The notes under the pieces: model-generated | Told to the model about the DNA's origin: nothing | The model's input: only the letters and a program-made list of their open reading frames with translations | The model's database searches: none | From: JBNKHH01 sp050290245 | Lineage (GTDB): Bacteria; Pseudomonadota; Alphaproteobacteria; Rhodobacterales; Rhodobacteraceae | Length of the DNA: 9,543 nt | Reading direction: 5' to 3' | Assembly: GCA_050290245.1 (NCBI GenBank) | Contig: JBNKHH010000081.1 | Location: 1 to 9,543, forward strand | Part shown: in pieces, positions 1-7,066 of the stretch | Layout of the letters: each line of letters opens with the position of its first letter | Numbering within the stretch: position 1 is the first letter of the stretch | Made by a program: the position numbers and the translations under genes

Positions 1-6
1 CCCCAT

Positions 7-567
7 CTACCCGCCCGCCTGCCATTCCAGGATGGCATCCAGTGGCCATAGCAGCATCACCACGTTCAGGATGAGGCCGTCGCGGATGACGATTGCCGTC
101 AGAACCTCGAAAAAGAGAGCGAGTGCCACGCTGGCCCAGACCGGCAGGACGCGAGCGAGCCAAAAGCCGAAGACCATGGCCAGCACGTCCGAGACCGTAT
201 TCAGGACACTATCGCCGTAGTAATCGAGCGAGATCGTTACGGCACGGTATCGCTCGATGATGACGTCTGAGTTTTCCAGGATTTCCCATCCGCATTCGAT
301 GAGCGTGGCGATGCTCAGTCGCCAGCCCAGCGACAGTTTTGGCGCGAAGAACCAGAGCGCGGCATAGAAGGCGAGACCGTGGATGACGTGGCTGGGCGTG
401 TACCAGTCAGAGATGTGCTGGCTGTTTTCCGACGACATGGTCTCGCCGTGCCAGAGCTTGATATAGCCGCACTCGCAGATCGGAACGCGGCCGATCCAGA
501 GGAGCCATGCGGCCGAGGCGACGATCAGGGCTGCGGTGACGAGCCACGGGGTGTAGGTTTGTTTCAT
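7..567 (-). CDS. UPF0314/DUF2585 family integral membrane protein
   Basis: This is a 186-residue polytopic inner-membrane protein of unknown function that matches what I know of the UPF0314/DUF2585 family of alphaproteobacteria. Hydrophobic segments are visible at about residues 8-26, 62-78, 122-139, 143-162 and 165-180. The family-like conserved loop between the first two runs CECGYIKLWHGE (residues 31-42), then SSENSQHISDWYTPSH. Further polar conserved stretches are ECGWEILENSDVIIERYR (91-108) and YYGDS (116-120). The length is normal for the family and both ends look intact. No clear Shine-Dalgarno sequence precedes the ATG. The start is supported instead by the basic residue followed directly by the first membrane helix. 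The gene is divergent from the DinB-like gene across only 54 nt. The assignment comes from recall of the family pattern; the cellular role is unknown. Confidence 0.88.
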   Translation of the reverse strand: MKQTYTPWLVTAALIVASAAWLLWIGRVPICECGYIKLWHGETMSSENSQHISDWYTPSHVIHGLAFYAALWFFAPKLSLGWRLSIATLIECGWEILENSDVIIERYRAVTISLDYYGDSVLNTVSDVLAMVFGFWLARVLPVWASVALALFFEVLTAIVIRDGLILNVVMLLWPLDAILEWQAGG

Positions 568-621
568 GAAAAGACGGAATCACAGCTTTGCCTTGCCTGT
601 CCACAACTATCCGGAGGCGAC
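568..621. promoter_or_regulatory. Short divergent intergenic region
   Basis: This 54-nt gap separates the start codons of the DUF2585 gene (minus) and the DinB-like gene (plus), so it and the flanking coding ends should contain both promoters. I cannot pick convincing -35/-10 boxes in either direction. The only clear element is the ribosome binding site of the plus-strand gene. Confidence 0.35.
613..617 (+). promoter_or_regulatory. Ribosome binding site of the DinB-like gene
   Basis: GGAGG lies 4 nt upstream of ATG 622. It decides the start: the open frame continues upstream to 379, but that extension lies antisense to the DUF2585 gene and does not resemble DinB N-termini. Confidence 0.75.
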
Positions 622-1149
622 ATGACTGCGCCGGGATCGGACCCATGGGTGAAGATGGCCGAGAACAACGCCTGGGCCAATGCGCGGCTATACCGGGCGA
701 TTGCAGAGATGTCCGTGGCCGAGTTCCGCGCGCCGAGAACCGGGTTTTTTCCATCGATCTGCCAGACGCTGAACCACACCTACGAGGTTGATCTGTTCTA
801 CCTGGACGCGCTGGAAAAGGGCGGTCGGGGGCGGTCGGTGTTTGACCGCGAAGAGGTTGGCGATCCGGTGGATCTGGGCACGTTGCAGGCCATGGCGGAT
901 GCGCGGTTCATAAATTTCTGTACCCGTCTGACGCCCGGTAGGCTTGCTGCCAGTTGTGTAACGGAGCGCAAGAATGGCCCGGCTGAAGAGGATGTGGCTG
1001 CGGTGATCCTGCACCTGGCGCAGCACCAGATCCATCACCGGGGGCAAGCGCATGTGCAGATGTCCGAAGCAGGTATTTTGCCGCCGCAGCTGGACGAGTT
1101 TTACCTTGCCTTCGACCGTGCGCCGTCGGCGGTACCGTTCTGGGAATGA
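622..1149 (+). CDS. DinB family (DinB/YfiT-like four-helix) putative metal-binding protein
   Basis: This 175-residue cytoplasmic protein belongs to the DinB/YfiT-like superfamily, small four-helix-bundle proteins that bind a divalent metal. Some relatives are thiol-dependent transferases and others are of unknown role. The N-terminal segment MAENNAWANARLYRAI (about 12-27) is the typical first helix of the family. The expected histidine triad is present: H52 in TLNHTYEVD, then H135 and H139 in the HxxxH arrangement of HLAQHQIHHRGQ (131-142), with the family-typical RGQ just after. The length matches the family (about 150-175 residues). The ATG at 622 is chosen because of the GGAGG in front of it and because family homology starts here. 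The gene converges on the cysQ-like gene, with 43 nt between the stops. The name refers to fold only; no DNA-damage role can be inferred. Confidence 0.9.
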   Translation: MTAPGSDPWVKMAENNAWANARLYRAIAEMSVAEFRAPRTGFFPSICQTLNHTYEVDLFYLDALEKGGRGRSVFDREEVGDPVDLGTLQAMADARFINFCTRLTPGRLAASCVTERKNGPAEEDVAAVILHLAQHQIHHRGQAHVQMSEAGILPPQLDEFYLAFDRAPSAVPFWE

Positions 1150-1151
1150 CG

Positions 1152-1184
1152 CAACGTTCGGTAGGCGCGCGCGCCGCTACGTTG
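1152..1184. terminator. Possible bidirectional hairpin between convergent genes
   Basis: The 43-nt gap between two convergent stop codons holds a perfect GC palindrome, GGCGCGCGCGCC (1164-1175). It is nested inside a second inverted repeat, CAACGT (1152-1157) and ACGTTG (1179-1184). The position fits a shared terminator, but there is no good T-tract on either strand, so classic intrinsic termination is doubtful. Confidence 0.35.
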
Positions 1185-1192
1185 AAATTCGC

Positions 1193-1969
1193 CTATTTGG
1201 GAACCAGCGCCGAGAGAAGGCCCTGGTGCAGCGATGCGCCAGCAGCGATGACTCCGGCGGTCTGACGTGCGGGGCTGTTGAACAGGAGCGGGTTGCCAGA
1301 GCGGTCGGTGACGGTGGCGCCGGCCTCGGTCGCAAGCAATGCTCCTGCCGCAATGTCCCATTCCCAGGCGGGGCGCAGGGTGATCATGGCGTCGAACCGA
1401 CCCTCGGCCACCAGCGACATGCGATAGGCCAGCGACGGACGGAAATGGCGGGTGACAGGCGGCGGGCCGTCGACCCAGAACTCGGGGCGGAACGAAACCT
1501 TGGGGCTGAGGACGGTGGCTCCATCGAGGCCCTCCGTCGTGGTGGCCGTCAGGGCTGCGCCATTCAGCGTGGCGCCGCCGCCCAGTGTGGCGAGATAGAG
1601 CTTGTCGCGGACCGGGAGGTAGACGCAGGCGGCGACGATGCGCCCCTCTTCGGCAACGGCCAGCGAATGGGCCCAGGTCGGCTCGCCCGCGACGAAGGCG
1701 CGGGTGCCGTCGATGGGGTCGACGATGAAGACGCGGGAGCGATCGAGCCGGGCCATGTCGTCGGCGGTTTCCTCGCTGACCCAGCCATAGTCTGGGCGGG
1801 CGGCCAGGAGGCGGGCTTTCAGGTGCTTGTCGACGGCAAAGTCGGCCTCGGTCACCGGATCGTCGCCGCCCTTGTCCCAGACTTGGGGATCATCGCGCCA
1901 GAAGCTGCGCGCGATCTCGCCAGCCTCGCGGGCGGTTTCGGTCAGAAGGTAGAGGTCAGTCGCCGGCAA
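1193..1969 (-). CDS. cysQ: Inositol monophosphatase-family phosphatase, likely 3'(2'),5'-bisphosphate nucleotidase CysQ
   Basis: This 258-residue cytoplasmic Mg2+-dependent phosphatase belongs to the FIG (inositol monophosphatase) superfamily. The likely reaction is hydrolysis of 3'-phosphoadenosine 5'-phosphate to AMP, which removes a by-product of sulfate assimilation. The metal-binding motifs are all visible in order: DPVTEAD (37-43), SEE with E66/E67, VDPIDGT (83-89, D84 and D87) and the C-terminal WEWDIAAG (202-209, D205). CysQ is preferred over SuhB from overall resemblance to alphaproteobacterial CysQ, but the substrate is not proven by sequence. Translation appears to start at a TTG (1969-1967), since the next in-frame ATG is past residue 70, beyond the essential motifs. 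AAGG of the upstream gene sits at suitable spacing. The gene overlaps the end of pmbA by 14 nt, implying an operon and probably translational coupling. Confidence 0.88.
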   Translation of the reverse strand: MPATDLYLLTETAREAGEIARSFWRDDPQVWDKGGDDPVTEADFAVDKHLKARLLAARPDYGWVSEETADDMARLDRSRVFIVDPIDGTRAFVAGEPTWAHSLAVAEEGRIVAACVYLPVRDKLYLATLGGGATLNGAALTATTTEGLDGATVLSPKVSFRPEFWVDGPPPVTRHFRPSLAYRMSLVAEGRFDAMITLRPAWEWDIAAGALLATEAGATVTDRSGNPLLFNSPARQTAGVIAAGASLHQGLLSALVPK

Positions 1970-3305
1970 GGGTCAGGCCTTCGACCAGGAGCGAGGGCAC
2001 GACGCGGCCGGTCCATGTGCGTGCATCGTTGGCGGGGCGGATCGTGGGCAGCATGTCCAGGAGGTTGCCCGCAATGGTGCATTCGTTGACGGGCGTGGTG
2101 ATCTCTCCGTTTTCGATCCAGAAACCGCTGGCCCCGCGCGAATAATCGCCGGTGTTGGGATTGATGGTCGAGCCGATCATCGAGGTGACCAGAAGCCCGG
2201 TGCCCATGTCGCGGATCAGGTCGTCGCGGGTGTCGGAACCCTGGGTCAGTGCGAGGTTCGTCACCGAGGGATGCGGCGGCGAGGAGGTGCCGCGCGCGGC
2301 GTTGGCGGTGGAGGTCATGCCCAACTGGCGGGCGGTCCCGAGATCAAGCGTCCAGCCTGTCAGAATGCCGTCCTTCACGATGTCGCGGGCGGCGGTGGGC
2401 AGACCCTCGGCGTCGAAGGGTTTCGAGCCCGAGACGCGAGCTCGCAGCGGGTCCTCGGTAATCGAAAGGCTCTTGGGCAGAACCTGTTCGCCGAGCCGGT
2501 CGCGGAGCCAGGAGGCGCCGCGTGCCACGGCCGAGCCGTTGGCGGCGCTGACGAGATGACCGATCAGGCTGGCGGCGACGCGTTCGTCAAACAGGACCGG
2601 GTAGGCGCCGGTCCTGGGCTTTTTCGCCCCGGCGCGTTCGAGGGCGCGGGTAGCGGCGAGGCGGCCGATTTCCTCGGGCGAGGGCAGGTCGGCGCGATAG
2701 ATACGGGCCTCGCCGTAGTGGTCGCGTTCCATGGCCGTGCCCTCGCCGGTGATGGCGACGGCGTATTGCGAATGGGTCGAGCGGGTGTAGCCGCCGGAAA
2801 AGCCGTTGGTGGCGGCAAGGTGCAGACGATTGCGGGAATAGGCGGCGGCCGAGGATTGTACCTGAGAGATACCGGGAACGGCGGCGGCTGCGGCCTCGGC
2901 GGCGCGGGCGGCGTCTTCCAGTGCGGCGGGGGAAGGCTCGGACGCGTCCTCGTACAAATCGAGCGCGGCAATGTCCCAGTCCGTGGCCAGCTGGTCTGGG
3001 TCGGCGAGGCCGATCCAGGGGTCTTCGGGAGCGAGGCGCGCCATGGTGACGGCGCGTTCGGCCATCTCGGCGATGGTGGTAACCGAGGTGTCAGAAGCCG
3101 ACACGCTGGCCTGGCGTTTGCCGATTAGCACGCGCAGGCCGATCTCGATTCCCTCGGCACGTTCGGCCTGTTCCAGCGCGCCGTCGCGCACCTCGATGGA
3201 AATCGCGCTGCCGTCGGTGGCGATGGCGTCGGCGGCCTCGGCCCCGGCCTTGGTGGCGGCGGTGAGAAGCGCCTCGGTCAATTCGGAAAGATCTGTCATG
3301 GTCAT
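1956..3305 (-). CDS. pmbA: PmbA/TldE subunit of the TldD/TldE metalloprotease
   Basis: This is a 449-residue cytoplasmic protein, the non-catalytic partner in the TldD/TldE heterodimeric zinc protease. In E. coli that protease processes microcin B17 and degrades CcdA. The N-terminal domain has the family pattern of an early helix, then EVRDGALEQAERAEGIEIGLRVLIGKR (38-64). The C-terminus NLLDMLPTI...VPSLLVEGLTLAGD is also characteristic. No HExxxH zinc motif is present, which distinguishes PmbA/TldE from TldD. The length equals E. coli PmbA (about 450). Starts at ATG 3305 or ATG 3299 are equally possible (six bases apart). The open frame runs on to 3494, but that extension lies antisense to coxG and is rejected. 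The tldD partner is not in this window. It is followed by cysQ with a 14-nt overlap. Confidence 0.93.
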   Translation of the reverse strand: MTMTDLSELTEALLTAATKAGAEAADAIATDGSAISIEVRDGALEQAERAEGIEIGLRVLIGKRQASVSASDTSVTTIAEMAERAVTMARLAPEDPWIGLADPDQLATDWDIAALDLYEDASEPSPAALEDAARAAEAAAAAVPGISQVQSSAAAYSRNRLHLAATNGFSGGYTRSTHSQYAVAITGEGTAMERDHYGEARIYRADLPSPEEIGRLAATRALERAGAKKPRTGAYPVLFDERVAASLIGHLVSAANGSAVARGASWLRDRLGEQVLPKSLSITEDPLRARVSGSKPFDAEGLPTAARDIVKDGILTGWTLDLGTARQLGMTSTANAARGTSSPPHPSVTNLALTQGSDTRDDLIRDMGTGLLVTSMIGSTINPNTGDYSRGASGFWIENGEITTPVNECTIAGNLLDMLPTIRPANDARTWTGRVVPSLLVEGLTLAGD

Positions 3306-3405
3306 CGAGTTAAGACCTGCAGGCCGGGGCTTCAAGCGAGGAGTGTGCGTGTTGACTTCGCCGCGTTGATGTCCAACACCGGGGGGTATCGCCAAGGAGT
3401 ACCCC
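3306..3405. promoter_or_regulatory. Divergent promoter region of pmbA and the coxG-like gene
   Basis: This 100-nt gap separates two divergent start codons and must drive both genes unless they are read from further away. A TTGACT at 3352-3357 could be a plus-strand -35 box, but the sequence 17 nt downstream (AACACC) is a poor -10, so no promoter is claimed. AAGGAG (3394-3399) is a clear Shine-Dalgarno 6 nt before ATG 3406. Confidence 0.4.
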
Positions 3406-3855
3406 ATGAACCTGTCCGAAGACCGCACCATCGCCGCATCGCCCGAAACCGTCTGGGCGGCCATTCTGGACGCCGAGGTGTTGAAGGAATGCATTCCGGG
3501 CTGCCAGGAGCTGACCGGTTCCCCCGAGGAGGGGTTCGCGGCGGTGGTCGTTCAAAAGGTCGGACCCGTCAAGGCGACCTTCAAGGGAGAGGTTCAGTTG
3601 AGCGATATCGACCCTGGCAAGAGCTGCCGGCTGACCGGCGAGGGCAAGGGTGGCGCTGCGGGATTCGCCAAGGGCGCGGCCCTGGTAACGCTGGCGCCCG
3701 AGGGCGACGGTACCCGGCTCAGTTACGAGGTCGAAGCCAAGGTCGGCGGCAAGCTGGCGCAGCTGGGCGGGCGGCTGATTGACAGTTTTTCCAAGAAGCT
3801 GGCGGACCAGTTCTTTACCAATTTCCAGACCGTGGTCGAGCAGCGCGAGGGCTGA
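3406..3855 (+). CDS. CoxG-like SRPBCC protein (carbon monoxide dehydrogenase subunit G family)
   Basis: This 149-residue protein has a START/SRPBCC hydrophobic-ligand fold and belongs to the CoxG family (PF06240). The hallmark N-terminus is present: ASPETVWAAILDAEVLKECIPGCQEL (about residues 11-36). It is followed by KVGPVKATFKGEVQLSD (51-67), and the C-terminal helix LIDSFSKKLADQFFTNF is typical. In CO-oxidizing bacteria CoxG is needed to recruit CO dehydrogenase to the membrane. Many genomes also carry CoxG-like genes without any CODH. Here no coxM, coxS or coxL gene is nearby, so a CODH role is not supported. Most CoxG proteins described in CODH operons have a C-terminal extension with a membrane-associating segment; this protein ends right after the SRPBCC fold. 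The ATG is preceded by a strong AAGGAG. The gene converges on the DUF2125 gene with only 6 nt between them. Confidence 0.9.
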   Translation: MNLSEDRTIAASPETVWAAILDAEVLKECIPGCQELTGSPEEGFAAVVVQKVGPVKATFKGEVQLSDIDPGKSCRLTGEGKGGAAGFAKGAALVTLAPEGDGTRLSYEVEAKVGGKLAQLGGRLIDSFSKKLADQFFTNFQTVVEQREG

Positions 3856-3861
3856 GCCGCA

Positions 3862-5505
3862 CTATTTGATGCGTTGGCCGTTGGCGGTGACCGAACCGTC
3901 CTCGGTGAACTCGATGGTCGAGGTCAGGACGTCATCACCTGCGGGGCGCGCGAAGAGGGCCAGGCCCATTCGGGCGCCCATGGCTTGATCCTCGGGCAGC
4001 AGGCCCATGGCGATCAGCGTGTCCATCAGCCGGTTCGCCCCTGTCAGGGTAAAGTTCAGCACGCCTTCGCCCTTGGGTTCCTCAGGCGTGCCAAGGTCGT
4101 TGGCATGGCCATCGGCGTCGAAATCGACCCCGGCAACGGACAGCTTCAGGCTGTTGAGTCGCCCGCGCGTCCGGGAGAACGGCATTTCGGCGGTCGTTTC
4201 GAACAGGTCTTCGGCGATCAGGGTGGTGCCGTCGAGGTCGATCTCGAGGTTGAGCGGGTCGCGCGGGATTTCCCCGGCGGGGTCGAACAGCGACCAAAGC
4301 TCGCCGGGCATCGAGAGGCCGTGGATCAGGTACTTGACAGCGAAGGACTGCGGGGCATCCGACGGCAGGATCGGGATGGCCAGCTCGAACTCGGCTGCGT
4401 CCAGCGCATAGCCAAAGCTGGACAGGGGAAACTCAGGGAAGTTTCCTGACAGGGTCACGGACATGTCCGCGCCGCCCCCGGCGTAGGACACGCCATCGGC
4501 GGCGAACCCGAGCCGGGCCTCGGTGCGGGCGCTTTCGACCTGAGCCCTGACCGGACCTTCGGGCGTGTCGACGTCAAAGTCATAGGCGACATCGCCCGCT
4601 GCAAAGCTGGCGCTGGCCCCCTGACCCGAGCGCAGGGCAGCGATATAGTCGGTCTCCATCGCGGCGATGGACATGGCGATGTTATAGGACAATTCGAAAT
4701 CGGCACCGGACAAGGAGAGATTCGCGCGCGTGTCGTCCTCGGGCACGTCGATCAGTTGGCTCCAGTCGACTCCGGCAATCGTCATGGACAGGTCGTGGCG
4801 CGGCACCTCGGTGCCTTCGTATCCGATCCGAGCCGAGACGTCGTTGAAGGTCATGTCGGCATCAAACACGCCGGGCTGCCTGTCCGAACCAGGCGTCACG
4901 GCCTCTTGGGGCACTTTGAAGTATGTGACCAGTTTCATTTGGCCGATGTCGAAAGCCAGGTCGCGCTTTTCGATCGCGCCACGGTCGAGGTTGACCTCTC
5001 CCGCGAGGCCTTGAAGCGCGTAGGCGAAGGAAAAGTCGACCATCTCCAACTCTTCGACCGGGTCGACGGTCAATTCGTTGATCGCAAGTGCAGTGACGGA
5101 AAAAACGTGGTGCATCGTGTTGGCGTCGCCCGAAATCGTGTGCGCCGGGTCGGTCAGCTCGATGGCGGTGCCGGTGGTGACAACGTCTCCATTCGCCTGT
5201 TCGACCACCAGCGAGATCGGCAGGCTGGCGGGATAGATTACGCGCACGCTGCCGTCGGGCTGTTCGATCAGTTCCACGCCGCCGATGGTCAGAGTAACGG
5301 TTTCTGTGTCGCCCTCGAAGGTTCCGACGAAACTCTCGACCTTCAGGCCGGAGGCGGTGTCGGTCCTGCCTTGCGCCACCACGTCGAATACCCCGTAACC
5401 CGACAAAAGGTTCAATTGGTCGGCAAGTACGTCTTCTGCGGTCAGGTCAGCAAGCGCCGGGGTTGCGGCGAGGGCAAGGGCGGCGGCAATAAGGCGGTGG
5501 GTCAT
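3862..5505 (-). CDS. Exported DUF2125 family protein, copy 2 (downstream paralogue)
   Basis: This 547-residue protein has a clear Sec signal peptide: MTHR, a hydrophobic alanine/leucine stretch, then ALA just before DLTAEDVL (cleavage after about residue 19). It is therefore predicted periplasmic or cell-envelope. It resembles DUF2125, a family of unknown function common in Rhodobacterales. The body is rich in alternating hydrophobic/polar stretches, suggesting extended beta structure. It is strongly acidic and I see no cysteine. The N-terminus after the signal (DLTAE.VL.DQL) and the C-terminus (MGLLPEDQAMGARM, then LFARP, then ANGQRIK) closely match the upstream gene (7066-5567), so the two are tandem paralogues. 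The middle is more diverged. The ATG has only a weak GAAAG in front and sits 12 nt beyond the T-tract of an intrinsic terminator, so expression may depend on read-through or a nearby promoter. No function is assigned. Confidence 0.88.
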   Translation of the reverse strand: MTHRLIAAALALAATPALADLTAEDVLADQLNLLSGYGVFDVVAQGRTDTASGLKVESFVGTFEGDTETVTLTIGGVELIEQPDGSVRVIYPASLPISLVVEQANGDVVTTGTAIELTDPAHTISGDANTMHHVFSVTALAINELTVDPVEELEMVDFSFAYALQGLAGEVNLDRGAIEKRDLAFDIGQMKLVTYFKVPQEAVTPGSDRQPGVFDADMTFNDVSARIGYEGTEVPRHDLSMTIAGVDWSQLIDVPEDDTRANLSLSGADFELSYNIAMSIAAMETDYIAALRSGQGASASFAAGDVAYDFDVDTPEGPVRAQVESARTEARLGFAADGVSYAGGGADMSVTLSGNFPEFPLSSFGYALDAAEFELAIPILPSDAPQSFAVKYLIHGLSMPGELWSLFDPAGEIPRDPLNLEIDLDGTTLIAEDLFETTAEMPFSRTRGRLNSLKLSVAGVDFDADGHANDLGTPEEPKGEGVLNFTLTGANRLMDTLIAMGLLPEDQAMGARMGLALFARPAGDDVLTSTIEFTEDGSVTANGQRIK

Positions 5506-5517
5506 AATCAGGCTTTC

Positions 5518-5549
5518 AAAACGAAAAGGCCGCGCCCGTTGGCGCGGCC
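5518..5549 (-). terminator. Intrinsic terminator between the two DUF2125 paralogues
   Basis: Read on the minus strand, a perfect 9-bp GC stem (GGCCGCGCC / GGCGCGGCC, 5549-5541 and 5536-5528) with a 4-nt loop (5540-5537) is followed directly by TTTTCGTTTT (5527-5518). This is a textbook Rho-independent terminator 17 nt after the stop codon of the upstream DUF2125 gene. It lies just before the start of the downstream paralogue and should lower that gene's expression relative to the first. Confidence 0.85.
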
Positions 5550-5566
5550 TGGTGTTTCAGGTCAGA

Positions 5567-7066
5567 TTACTTGATCCGTTGGCCGTTGGCCAGGATCGAG
5601 CCGTCGTCCTTCATCTCGATGGTCGAGACCAGTGTGTCGGGGCCGTCGCCCGGACGGGCGAACAGGCCCATCATCATGCGTGCGCCCATGGCCTGGTCTT
5701 CAGGCAAAAGGCCCATGCCGACCAACGTATCCATCAGCGTGTTACCGCCCACCAGCATGAGGTTCACGACACCGGTCGGCATCGGCATCCCCATCGAGTT
5801 ATCAATCATGATGTCGCCGTCGCCAGTCAGTTCGGCGCCGCCGAAGGACAGGCGCACTTCGTTGATGTTGACATTATTCACCTGGCCCGGAGGCGCCATC
5901 ATCGGCTGTCCGGCGAAACCAGGCGCGAAGACGTCCTGGCTGAGAACCAGCCCGCCATCCATGTCGATCACAAGGTTCGCCGGCTCGCGAGGCAGTTGCT
6001 CGGCAGGGTCGAACATGCCCCACAGCATCGGGTCGATTTCCAGCCCGAGAAGGGCAATGCGCATGGCAAAGCTTTGTTCGTCCTCGCCCGGAACAACCGG
6101 GATTGCAAATCGGCCGCCCTGTTCTGCGATCTTGAAGGTCATCGGCGGCAAGGGGATCGACGAACCGCCGAAGGACACGGTGACGTCGCGGTTGGCGCCG
6201 CCATAGTCGAGGCCGTTCTTGTCCATCTTGAACGCCAGGTCGCCCGAGCCGATCGAGGCGATGCCTTCAAAGCTGCCGTCCGGGGTGTCGGCTGCCAGAG
6301 AATAGGTCGTCGCGCCATAGGACACCGTGCCGTCGGCGGCGTTGCCGTTCTGAATCGCGACGGCCAGCGAGTCGCCCAGGTTTTGCTGCGCCGCACTGCC
6401 GGAGTAGGTCGAGGTGATGTCGTTCGAGTTCAGGTTCAATTGGAAACTGCCCTCTTCTCCCTCCGGCGCGGTCATATCGACAATCGCCGAGACTGTGCCG
6501 ATGCTGAAGTCGGCGGAATAGTCCCGCACCGTGCCGCCACCCAGTTCCATGAACCCGGCGATGGCCGATGCCGTGACGGTCATGTTCATGTCCAGTTCGG
6601 CCGCCTCGGCGGGTTCGACCATGCGGAAGTTGGCCATCGTGAACTGGTCTGAAGTGAAGTCATACCGGATCTGCTCCGGCGAACCCGACGCGACGTTCTG
6701 CGTGCCGGTCTGGGTGATGGTCATGTCGACCTGGAATTCCTCACCGGTCTCGGCGGTGCCCGAAATCGACAGCGGAATGGTGTTCGGGTAGGTCATGACG
6801 ACCGTTCCGTCGCCCTGTTCGGTAAATGCGGCTCCGCCCATCGTCATCGTGAACGAGCCTTCTGGCATAGTTGCCGACGCAGTCAGGCTGTCGACGGTCA
6901 GCGTATCGCCCGAGCGGCTCTGGCCGGTGACCTCGGCGGTCAGACCATACATGGTCATCTGCTTCAGCTGATCCTCAAGCACTTGTTCGGCGGTCAGGTC
7001 GGCCATTGCCGGCCCGGCGAGCAGCGCGAAGGTCGAAGTGAGTGTGAGTGTGCGGGAAAATGTCAT
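5567..7066 (-). CDS. Exported DUF2125 family protein, copy 1 (methionine-rich)
   Basis: This is a 499-residue exported protein of the DUF2125 family. The signal peptide is MTFSRTLTLTSTFALLAGP, ending AMA before DLTAEQVLEDQL (cleavage about residue 22). The start at ATG 7066 is chosen because the signal peptide begins there; the longer open frame up to 7405 is antisense to the SDR gene. The mature protein is very acidic, has no cysteine that I can find, and is unusually rich in methionine (about 35 of 499 by eye count, against about 15 of 547 in the paralogue). Met clusters occur near QPMMAPP, SMGMPMPTG and ARMMMG. The final 49 residues (MGLLPEDQAMGARM ... ANGQRIK) are nearly shared with copy 2. 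It is first in its transcription unit, divergent from the SDR gene, and ends at a strong terminator. The function is unknown; a periplasmic or envelope role is inferred from export only. Confidence 0.9.
   Translation of the reverse strand: MTFSRTLTLTSTFALLAGPAMADLTAEQVLEDQLKQMTMYGLTAEVTGQSRSGDTLTVDSLTASATMPEGSFTMTMGGAAFTEQGDGTVVMTYPNTIPLSISGTAETGEEFQVDMTITQTGTQNVASGSPEQIRYDFTSDQFTMANFRMVEPAEAAELDMNMTVTASAIAGFMELGGGTVRDYSADFSIGTVSAIVDMTAPEGEEGSFQLNLNSNDITSTYSGSAAQQNLGDSLAVAIQNGNAADGTVSYGATTYSLAADTPDGSFEGIASIGSGDLAFKMDKNGLDYGGANRDVTVSFGGSSIPLPPMTFKIAEQGGRFAIPVVPGEDEQSFAMRIALLGLEIDPMLWGMFDPAEQLPREPANLVIDMDGGLVLSQDVFAPGFAGQPMMAPPGQVNNVNINEVRLSFGGAELTGDGDIMIDNSMGMPMPTGVVNLMLVGGNTLMDTLVGMGLLPEDQAMGARMMMGLFARPGDGPDTLVSTIEMKDDGSILANGQRIK

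Noticed and set aside
379..621. N-terminal extension of the DinB-like gene
   Set aside because: It lies antisense to the DUF2585 gene. The ribosome binding site and DinB similarity both begin at 622.
1052..2089. Long plus-strand open frame (345 codons) opposite cysQ and the pmbA end
   Set aside because: The protein is Gly/Arg-rich without recognisable motifs and lies antisense to a well-supported phosphatase. High third-position GC routinely leaves such antisense frames open.
2271..3128. Plus-strand open frame opposite pmbA
   Set aside because: It is glycine-rich low-complexity translation antisense to a clear PmbA/TldE gene and has no family resemblance.
3306..3494. N-terminal extension of pmbA
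   Set aside because: It lies antisense to the coxG-like start, has no PmbA-like sequence, and would exceed the family length.
4756..6652. Two long plus-strand open frames (272 and 366 codons) opposite the DUF2125 genes
   Set aside because: The products are rich in His, Arg, Gly and Val and match no family. Both are shadows of the two DUF2125 coding regions, which have signal peptides and matching paralogous ends.
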